From Aequorivita sp. (GTDB taxonomy: Bacteria > Bacteroidota > Bacteroidia > Flavobacteriales > Flavobacteriaceae), in the NCBI GenBank assembly GCA_002733915.1, contig NVXN01000004.1, positions 196,288 through 201,540 of the forward strand: a DNA stretch of 5,253 nucleotides. Reading direction: 5' to 3'. The notes beneath the pieces are model-generated. The model worked only from the letters and a program-made list of their open reading frames with translations, made no database searches and was not told where the DNA came from. Positions 1 to 4,352 of the stretch are shown here, piece by piece. Position numbers and translations under genes: made by a program. Every line of letters begins with the position of its first letter. The stretch's first letter is position 1.

Positions 1-533
1 CTGTAGATAGCGCCATTCCGACAGAGAATGAAGCTTTAAAAGATCTTTTTTCCGCGGGCGGAATGGCCGGCATGCTAAATACAATTTGGCTAATTCTCTG
101 CGCTATGGTTTTTGGTGGCATTATGGATGCGATTGGCGCACTGGCAGCAATCAGTAAAGCGCTATTAAAATTATTTCACACCACTTTTGGGCTCTTTGCC
201 AGCACCGTGGCCAGCTGTTTGGCACTAAACCTTACTGCCAGCGATCAATACCTTGCAATCGTGGTTCCAGGTAAAATGTACGCGAAAGCCTTTAAAGACA
301 AAGGTTTAGCTCCAGAAAATCTTTCTAGGACCCTGGAAGATTCCGGAACAGTTACTTCTGTATTGGTTCCGTGGAATACCTGTGGTGCCTACCACAGTGG
401 GGTTTTGGGTGTAGATACACTTCACTATGCCGGTTATGCGGTATTTAATTGGCTGAGTCCTTTTATGACTTTGCTTTTTGCAGCTTTCCGAATTAAAATC
501 AGAGAGTTATCTACTTCAGCGAAAACAGCTTAA
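1..533 (+). CDS. nhaC: Na+/H+ antiporter NhaC family, C-terminal part (5' truncated by window)
   Basis: The frame is open from base 3 without a start codon that fits, so this is the last 176 residues of a longer gene; NhaC-family proteins are usually about 450-500 residues. They exchange Na+ for H+ across the inner membrane and support pH and sodium homeostasis. The visible part is strongly hydrophobic with several membrane segments. It carries stretches typical of the family: a GGIMDAIGAL segment about 40 residues in, then LTASDQYLAIVVPGKMY, then LEDSGTVTSVLVPWNTCGAY, with polar residues (SDQ, the TCG turn) inside otherwise hydrophobic regions, as expected of ion-translocating helices. The ATG at base 63 is an internal methionine, because coding similarity extends upstream of it. 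The gene ends 150 bp before the peroxiredoxin gene and probably belongs to a separate transcript. Family assignment is from recalled motifs; the exact substrate is inferred. Confidence 0.9.
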   Translation, partial: VDSAIPTENEALKDLFSAGGMAGMLNTIWLILCAMVFGGIMDAIGALAAISKALLKLFHTTFGLFASTVASCLALNLTASDQYLAIVVPGKMYAKAFKDKGLAPENLSRTLEDSGTVTSVLVPWNTCGAYHSGVLGVDTLHYAGYAVFNWLSPFMTLLFAAFRIKIRELSTSAKTA

Positions 534-555
534 TTATACATAGCTTTTATTTATC

Positions 556-569
556 GTTAAAATTTTAAC
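556..569. repeat. 14-bp perfect palindrome downstream of nhaC
   Basis: GTTAAAATTTTAAC is a perfect palindrome 23 bp after the nhaC stop. It has no spacer for a loop and no T tract, so it is a poor terminator. Its 3' part, AAAATTTTAACCTA (559-572), recurs exactly at 653-666 in the peroxiredoxin leader, 94 bp away, so the two copies bracket the promoter. It could be a DNA-binding site or a chance AT-rich repeat. Confidence 0.4.
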
Positions 570-579
570 CTATTGTAAA

Positions 580-599
580 AATCTATCGATTTATAGATT
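580..599. promoter_or_regulatory. Candidate OxyR/LysR-type operator (7-bp perfect inverted repeat)
   Basis: AATCTAT (580-586), six bases, then ATAGATT (593-599) form a perfect inverted repeat. The inner CTAT...ATAG halves match the centre of the OxyR tetranucleotide pattern ATAG-N7-CTAT-N7-ATAG-N7-CTAT, except that the central spacer is 6 rather than 7. The outer boxes are degraded: ATTG at 572-575 is one base from ATAG, while CATT at 604-607 matches only two of four bases. Its centre lies about 60 bp upstream of the transcription start expected from the -7 element at 639, a usual position for a LysR-type activator. The repeat is observed; the regulator is inferred. Confidence 0.45.
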
Positions 600-638
600 A
601 ATACATTCGTCACTATTCCTTTATCCATAAGGAGTTTC

Positions 639-646
639 TATCTTTG
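639..646 (+). promoter_or_regulatory. Bacteroidota-type -7 promoter element for the peroxiredoxin operon
   Basis: TATCTTTG is a perfect match to the Bacteroidota -7 consensus TAnnTTTG and lies 37 bp before the peroxiredoxin ATG. This predicts a short leader of about 30 nt. No convincing TTG or TTTG -33 element lies at the usual distance upstream. That would fit a promoter needing an activator bound at the upstream inverted repeat. Confidence 0.7.
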
Positions 647-652
647 CAATAG

Positions 653-666
653 AAAATTTTAACCTA
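653..666 (+). repeat. Second copy of a 14-bp direct repeat in the peroxiredoxin leader
   Basis: AAAATTTTAACCTA at 653-666 exactly repeats 559-572. It lies just downstream of the -7 element, close to the expected transcription start, a place where a bound protein could block transcription. The short, AT-rich unit makes chance a real alternative. Confidence 0.35.
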
Positions 667-683
667 AAAAAATAAATAAAACT

Positions 684-1319
684 ATGTCATTAGTAGGAAA
701 AAAATTCCCCAACATTTCAGTAGATGCAATGAATGAAATGGGGGATACTTTTAAACTTAATGTGCTTGAAGAAGCAAAAAAAAACAACAAAAAAGTATTG
801 CTTTTCTGGTATCCGAAAGATTTCACCTTCGTATGCCCAACTGAAATCCATTCCTTTCAGGAAGCGCTTTCAAAATTTGAAGATCGCAACACAATGGTTA
901 TCGGTGCTTCTTGCGATACGCCCGAAGTTCACTTTGCCTGGTTAAACACCCCAAAGGACAATGGCGGGATTGAAGGAGTAACTTACCCATTGTTGGCAGA
1001 CACAAACCGCAACCTTTCCAACGCCCTTGGAATTCTTGATATTACAAATGAACGTTATGATGAAGAAACCGGACTGCTTATGGTAGATGGCGATAACGTA
1101 ACTTACCGCGCAACTTATTTAATTGACGAAGAAGGAAAAATTTTCCACGAAAGTGTAAACGACATGCCTTTGGGAAGAAACGTAAACGAATTCGTTAGAT
1201 TGATTGATGCCTATACCCACGTACAGCAAAAAGGCGAGGTTTGTCCAGCAAACTGGGAAGAAGGTAAAGATGCAATGAAAGCCACACGTGAGGCAGTAGC
1301 AACATATTTGAGAAACTAG
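684..1319 (+). CDS. Typical 2-Cys peroxiredoxin, AhpC/Prx1 type
   Basis: This 211-residue cytosolic thiol peroxidase should reduce H2O2, organic peroxides and possibly peroxynitrite. The peroxidatic cysteine is C51 in FTFVCPTE, with P44 and T48 completing the PxxxTxxC active site and R142 (YRATYLID) in the place of the conserved catalytic arginine. The resolving cysteine is C187 in GEVCPANW, so the protein should act as a dimer with intersubunit disulfides. An extra cysteine, C77, follows GAS. A GGIEG segment at 94-98 resembles the GGLG loop of overoxidation-sensitive enzymes, but the tail ends ATYLRN without a clear YF motif, so sensitivity cannot be decided. Length is slightly above E. coli AhpC (187 residues). 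The ATG follows an A-rich leader without Shine-Dalgarno, as is usual in this phylum. The next gene starts 3 nt after the stop and encodes a thioredoxin-like protein, the likely reductant; no ahpF is visible in the window. Confidence 0.96.
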   Translation: MSLVGKKFPNISVDAMNEMGDTFKLNVLEEAKKNNKKVLLFWYPKDFTFVCPTEIHSFQEALSKFEDRNTMVIGASCDTPEVHFAWLNTPKDNGGIEGVTYPLLADTNRNLSNALGILDITNERYDEETGLLMVDGDNVTYRATYLIDEEGKIFHESVNDMPLGRNVNEFVRLIDAYTHVQQKGEVCPANWEEGKDAMKATREAVATYLRN

Positions 1320-1322
1320 ATT

Positions 1323-1637
1323 ATGGTACTCGAATTAACAGATGATAGCCTACAACAATTGGTAGCTGAAGAAAAGGATGTAATCGTTCAGTTTTCAGCG
1401 GGTTGGTGCGGCAATTGCAGATTGATGAAGCCAAAGTTTAAGAAGTTGGCGTCAGAAACTGAAGGTTATAAATTTGTTTTGGTTGATGCTGAAAAATTCC
1501 CTGAAAGTAGAAAAATGGCAAATGTTGATAATCTGCCCACTTTTGCATCTTTCAAAAATGGCGAAATGGTAAACCAAGTCCAGACCAACAAATTTGAACT
1601 TTTAAAAGATCTTGTAGATGAAGTTGCCCGTAATTAG
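1323..1637 (+). CDS. Thioredoxin family protein with WCGNC active site
   Basis: This 104-residue single-domain protein has the length of a classical thioredoxin and no signal peptide, so it should be cytosolic. The redox motif W28-C29-G30-N31-C32 follows the strand VIVQFSA, P37 corresponds to the conserved helix proline, and P72 in NLPTF is the cis-proline facing the active site. The later strand FASFKNGEMV and the C-terminal helix complete the fold. The usual WCGPC has asparagine in place of proline; in thioredoxins the two residues between the cysteines tune redox potential, so this protein may be less reducing or specialised. It starts 3 nt after the peroxiredoxin stop and overlaps the next gene by 20 nt, which argues for co-transcription and translational coupling. 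The inferred job is to re-reduce the upstream peroxiredoxin. A general thioredoxin role cannot be excluded. Confidence 0.92.
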   Translation: MVLELTDDSLQQLVAEEKDVIVQFSAGWCGNCRLMKPKFKKLASETEGYKFVLVDAEKFPESRKMANVDNLPTFASFKNGEMVNQVQTNKFELLKDLVDEVARN

Positions 1638-1866
1638 ACATATTCAGCGAAACAATTCCACAATACAGATTGAAAACTGTATAGAAGTTTTGGAATCGTA
1701 TAGCGAATACAGCCGGATAACGGAAGAAGAGATGGACATCATTGGCGAACTTATCACCAACCTTTGCGGTGCGGTGGAAGTTCATAAAATGATTGAGGAC
1801 GGAATGCCCGAGCGTGATGCAGCAAATGCATTTGCACAAAAAGTTTTGGGCTCGATAGACCGATAG
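1618..1866 (+). CDS. Small conserved protein resembling DUF6952, third gene of the peroxiredoxin operon
   Basis: This is an 82-residue acidic, mostly helical protein without signal peptide or membrane segment. It begins MKLPVIRHIQ, has an acidic middle helix (ITEEEMDIIGELITNL) and a region AVEVHKMIEDGMPERDAANAF, and ends VLGSIDR. The MKLPVI start, the IGEL and EVHKMI segments and the GSID ending agree with my memory of the flavobacterial family DUF6952, which has no established function. The ATG at 1618 lies inside the thioredoxin-like gene, giving a 20-nt overlap in another frame; this start is preferred because the N-terminal motif is family-like. The two cysteines, C21 and C50, are not in a CxxC arrangement. 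Its position suggests an accessory role in peroxide detoxification or in regulating the thioredoxin/peroxiredoxin pair, which is inference from context only. The operon ends in a terminator 23 nt downstream. Confidence 0.85.
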   Translation: MKLPVIRHIQRNNSTIQIENCIEVLESYSEYSRITEEEMDIIGELITNLCGAVEVHKMIEDGMPERDAANAFAQKVLGSIDR

Positions 1867-1888
1867 ATTTAAGATTGTTTTTTTTATG

Positions 1889-1928
1889 AAACCTCTTTGC
1901 ATCAACTTTGCAAAGGGGTTTTCTTTTT
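1889..1928 (+). terminator. Rho-independent terminator of the peroxiredoxin operon
   Basis: The left arm AAACCTCTTTGCA (1889-1901) pairs with TGCAAAGGGGTTT (1909-1921) as a 13-bp stem with one T-G wobble and a 7-nt loop. It is followed by a T-rich tail to 1928 (TTCTTTTT). The tail favours the + direction only: the other side reads as A residues on the opposite strand. Confidence 0.9.
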
Positions 1929-1980
1929 GAGAATTAAATTCTTTAAGAAGTTGTTTGCATTTTAAGCAAAACCGAATACG

Positions 1981-1988
1981 TATCTTTA
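1981..1988 (+). promoter_or_regulatory. Candidate -7 promoter element for tpx-dgkA
   Basis: TATCTTTA matches the Bacteroidota -7 consensus TAnnTTTG at all but the last position and lies 23 bp before the tpx ATG. A TTTG at 1954-1957 could be the -33 element, but the 23-nt gap is longer than usual. The position just after a strong terminator and before a two-gene unit supports the call. It also argues against the upstream TTG at 1955 being the tpx start. Confidence 0.5.
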
Positions 1989-2011
1989 GGCTTCACTTTA
2001 AAAACTATAAA

Positions 2012-2512
2012 ATGGCAACCATAAAATTAGGAGGAAACAATATTGAAACCGTCGGTACTCTGCCCCAAATAGGCGATTCCGCTCCCGATTTCGATTTGAC
2101 AGCACAAGATTTAAGCTCAAAAAAATTATCAGATTACAAAGGTTCTCGTGTGGTAATGAATATTTTTCCGAGTATCGATACAAATGTTTGTGCTACTTCT
2201 GTTCGTAAATTCAATGAAAAAGCTACAGGATTAAAAAACACTAAAGTTCTTTGCATTTCAAAAGATCTTCCCTTTGCTCAAAAAAGATTTGTGAGCGATG
2301 AAGAAATAAATAATGTTACCAATCTTTCTGATTTCCGCGATGGAAACTTCGGAAAAAATTACGGAGTGGAAATGGAAAACGGCGCCTTAAGAGGGCTTCA
2401 TTCCCGTGCAGTTGTGGTTTTGGACGAAAACGGAAAAGTAATCCACAGCCAGCAAGTGCCTGACATTGGAGAGGAACCCGATTATCTTTCAGCATTAAAA
2501 CCACTTTTATAA
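2012..2512 (+). CDS. tpx: Thiol peroxidase (Tpx) lacking the usual resolving cysteine
   Basis: This 166-residue peroxiredoxin of the Tpx subfamily (E. coli Tpx has 168) reduces hydrogen and alkyl peroxides with electrons from thioredoxin. The active site reads FPSIDTNVCATS, with P53, T57 and the peroxidatic C60; R132 in HSRAVVVLDE is the conserved arginine. The family context LPFAQKRF, INNV and the ending EPDYLSAL match E. coli Tpx closely. The E. coli resolving cysteine, in FCGAEG, is replaced here by V94 (FVSDEE). The only other cysteine is C81, equivalent to the non-essential E. coli C82. The enzyme may therefore work by a 1-Cys route or use C81. The ATG at 2012 was chosen over an in-frame TTG at 1955, because the 19 extra residues are unlike Tpx and overlap the promoter. 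The stop overlaps the dgkA start by one base. Confidence 0.95.
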   Translation: MATIKLGGNNIETVGTLPQIGDSAPDFDLTAQDLSSKKLSDYKGSRVVMNIFPSIDTNVCATSVRKFNEKATGLKNTKVLCISKDLPFAQKRFVSDEEINNVTNLSDFRDGNFGKNYGVEMENGALRGLHSRAVVVLDENGKVIHSQQVPDIGEEPDYLSALKPLL

Positions 2513-2871
2513 TGTGGAATTCATTTTTGGGAAAGCGCCTAAAAGGATGCGGCTACGCATTCAAGGGCGCTTTGCTTTTATTGCGAAATGAGGCAAGCAT
2601 ACAAGTGCAGGCTGTAATTGCGGTTATGATGACTGTAGCCGGATTTTATTTTGAAATTTCCACTACCGAATGGATGTTCCAAATTTTCGCGATCGGTTTG
2701 GTTATGAGTATTGAAGGCGTAAATACCGCTGCCGAGGAAATAGCCGATTTTGTACATCCAGATTTTCATAATAAAATCGGCTTTATTAAAGATGTTGCTG
2801 CTGGAGCTGTTTTCTTTGCTGCAATTACAGCTGTTATTATTGGCTGTATCATTTATATTCCGAAATTTTGA
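2512..2871 (+). CDS. dgkA: Diacylglycerol kinase family protein (DgkA / undecaprenol kinase type)
   Basis: This 119-residue integral inner-membrane lipid kinase (E. coli DgkA has about 122) uses ATP to phosphorylate diacylglycerol or, in many bacteria, undecaprenol. Family residues are visible in order: E27 in RNEAS on the surface helix; the signature E68-G-V-N71-T-A-A-E75-E-I-A-D79, which holds the metal and catalytic glutamates; and K93-D94 in FIKDVAAGAV. Three membrane helices are expected near 32-47, 54-74 and 95-116, and the enzyme is normally a homotrimer. Whether the substrate is diacylglycerol or undecaprenol cannot be told from the sequence. The start codon shares its A with the tpx stop (TAATG), so translation is probably coupled. 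A link between lipid phosphorylation and peroxide defence is not obvious; shared transcription may be historical. No clear terminator follows, so read-through into the next gene is possible. Confidence 0.94.
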   Translation: MWNSFLGKRLKGCGYAFKGALLLLRNEASIQVQAVIAVMMTVAGFYFEISTTEWMFQIFAIGLVMSIEGVNTAAEEIADFVHPDFHNKIGFIKDVAAGAVFFAAITAVIIGCIIYIPKF

Positions 2872-2873
2872 AA

Positions 2874-2960
2874 TTCATAATGAAATTCGCAATAGGTTGA
2901 TATACAAATAATTATATATTTTTTATATCTTTAAGGGCAACCAACCAATTTCATTATGAA
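2874..2960 (+). repeat. 14-bp perfect inverted repeat spanning the vWA gene leader and start codon
   Basis: TTCATAATGAAATT (2874-2887) is the exact reverse complement of AATTTCATTATGAA (2947-2960), with 59 nt between the arms. The right arm contains the vWA start codon (2956-2958). The left arm begins 3 nt after the dgkA stop and lies upstream of the candidate vWA promoter. mRNA reading through from dgkA could therefore fold and cover the start, while mRNA from the gene's own promoter would lack the left arm. The repeat is observed; the regulatory role is inference. Confidence 0.6.
2926..2933 (+). promoter_or_regulatory. Candidate -7 promoter element for the vWA operon
   Basis: TATCTTTA differs from TAnnTTTG only at the last base and repeats the octamer seen before tpx. 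It lies 22 bp before the vWA ATG, within a very AT-rich 84-bp intergenic stretch. A TTG at 2897-2899 is the nearest -33-like triplet but is 26 nt away, longer than ideal. An alternative, TATATTTT at 2915-2922, would bring the spacing to 15 nt. Confidence 0.45.
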
Positions 2961-4350
2961 GCAATTAGCCACAATTTTGTGTTTATTGCTGTTTTCAATT
3001 CAGCTTACAGCACAATCAGAAGCCCTTTCCCCTATTATTTTTATTTACGACGCCAGTGGCTCTATGTGGGGCCAAATGCAAGGAAAAACCAAGATGGAAA
3101 TAGCCAGTGAGGTTCTTTCAACAACGGTGAATAAGTTGCCAGCAAACCAAAATGTAGGCCTAGTTGCGTACGGCCATCGCAAAAAAGGCGATTGCAGAGA
3201 CGTGGAAACTCTTGTTTCCATAGAGAATAATTCAAAAAGTAAAATAAATTCTTCTTTAAAAAAAATAAAGCCTTTGGGAATGACTCCTTTGGCATATGCT
3301 GCTTCACAAGTAATTGAAGAACTTCGAAAATCAAAGAAAAAAGCAACCATAATTTTAATAACGGATGGTATTGAATCCTGCGATGGCAACATTTGTAATG
3401 TTGTGAAGGCTGCCAAAAAAGAGGGAATTGATTTTAGATTACATATTGTGGGCTTCGGCTTAAAAGCAAATGAAACAGAACAACTTAGGTGTGCCGCAAA
3501 TGCGGGAGATGGTAAATACTATGATGCTTCAGATACTGCTGGACTTACTGAGGTAATGACTGAAGCTACCTCGGAAACCGTTGATAAGCCCAAAGGAAAC
3601 GTTTCGGTGTATGCCGTTAAAAACGGCGTGGCAATAGATGCTTGGGTGAAAGCGTATGATATTGTTGCAAAACGTGCCCCCATAAGCGTTCGGACGTATA
3701 AAGATACTGCCTATTTCTACTTACCCCCCAGCAAATACAATTTTGAAGTCACCCCACTTGAAGGCAGCGATGTAAAGATGGTTCCCGTGGAAGGAATTCA
3801 AAGTTTTGAAGACAAGATTGTACATCAAACTATCAGTTTTGATGGTGGAAAAATTGGGATAAGTACTACCAATAATGGCAAAAACTGGGACTGTTTGGTA
3901 AACGTTATAGACTCAAAAGGAAAAACCGCAGCATCGCTGCGCACTTATAGAGAACCCAAGGAAGTGGAAGTAAATCCCGGAATCTATAAAATAACCATTC
4001 AGGCCTTGGGCGATATGAAAGGAATGGAAACCTATACTGAAATTGAAAATGTAAAGGTTGAAGCAAGTGGAGTTAAACCAATATCGTACAACTTTACCAC
4101 AGGCACCGCATTTATTGATGCAAAGGCGGAGGGTAATTCCATAGACAGCATGGTGACCATTGGTGAGATGGGTACTGGAAAAAATGTTGCGGGAGGGCGA
4201 ACTTATGACCGTGGAAAAGAATTTTTATTGAATCCCGGAACTTATAAAGTAAAAGTAACACCCCTTGGAAATTATAAAGACCGCAAAGCACAAACTATAA
4301 CCATTGAAGTAAAAAAAGGGAAAGCTATTACCAAAACCTTAAATTTTTAA
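2956..4350 (+). CDS. Secreted von Willebrand factor A domain protein with three C-terminal tandem repeats
   Basis: This 464-residue exported protein starts with a Sec signal peptide (MKQ, hydrophobic residues 4-17, likely cleavage after LTA or LTAQ at 19-20) and shows no lipobox. The vWA domain covers about 25-205. Its metal-ion-dependent adhesion site is complete: D32-A-S34-G-S36, T110 in GMTPLA, and D137 in ITDGIESC. Four cysteines in the mature vWA domain (C80 in GHRKKGDC, C142 and C147 in SCDGNIC, C179 in LRCAA) occur at positions I recall as shared with proteobacterial vWA proteins of this kind; they may form disulfides outside the cytoplasm. Residues 214-464 are three roughly 83-residue repeats (about 214-297, 298-382, 383-464), each with RTY, then a proline-containing turn, a tyrosine and a beta strand, suggesting beta-sandwich modules. 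The protein may bind a periplasmic or surface ligand. The ligand is unknown. The next gene begins 2 nt after the stop. Confidence 0.92.
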   Translation: MKQLATILCLLLFSIQLTAQSEALSPIIFIYDASGSMWGQMQGKTKMEIASEVLSTTVNKLPANQNVGLVAYGHRKKGDCRDVETLVSIENNSKSKINSSLKKIKPLGMTPLAYAASQVIEELRKSKKKATIILITDGIESCDGNICNVVKAAKKEGIDFRLHIVGFGLKANETEQLRCAANAGDGKYYDASDTAGLTEVMTEATSETVDKPKGNVSVYAVKNGVAIDAWVKAYDIVAKRAPISVRTYKDTAYFYLPPSKYNFEVTPLEGSDVKMVPVEGIQSFEDKIVHQTISFDGGKIGISTTNNGKNWDCLVNVIDSKGKTAASLRTYREPKEVEVNPGIYKITIQALGDMKGMETYTEIENVKVEASGVKPISYNFTTGTAFIDAKAEGNSIDSMVTIGEMGTGKNVAGGRTYDRGKEFLLNPGTYKVKVTPLGNYKDRKAQTITIEVKKGKAITKTLNF

Positions 4351-4352
4351 GG
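4337..4352 (+). repeat. Short hairpin over the vWA stop codon, abutting the next start
   Basis: CCTTAA (4337-4342) pairs with TTAAGG (4347-4352) around a 4-nt loop. The right arm contains the vWA TAA stop and the only Shine-Dalgarno-like bases (AAGG) in front of the following ATG at 4353. In mRNA it might reduce new initiation at the downstream gene unless ribosomes translating vWA melt it. The stem is weak (two G-C pairs), so this is a tentative call. Confidence 0.35.

Noticed and set aside
556..569. Palindrome after nhaC as a terminator
   Set aside because: It is nearly all A-T, has no loop and is not followed by a T run, so it would be a very weak terminator.
1878..1885. Run of eight T directly after the DUF6952-like gene as a terminator tail
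   Set aside because: No hairpin precedes it; the real hairpin and T tail follow at 1889-1928.
1552..1905. Minus-strand reading frame of 117 codons
   Set aside because: It overlaps the thioredoxin-like gene, the DUF6952-like gene and the terminator, and its product resembles no known protein.
1955..2011. In-frame TTG start giving Tpx 19 extra N-terminal residues
   Set aside because: The extra residues are unlike Tpx, the -7 candidate lies inside them, and the ATG at 2012 gives the usual family length and N-terminus.
2965..2985. C9 of the vWA protein as a lipoprotein cysteine
   Set aside because: The preceding residues TIL do not form a lipobox and the cysteine lies inside the hydrophobic core; a standard signal peptide ending LTAQ fits better.
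3045..3416. Minus-strand reading frames of 123 and 94 codons inside the vWA gene
   Set aside because: They lie wholly opposite a clear vWA domain and look like chance frames.
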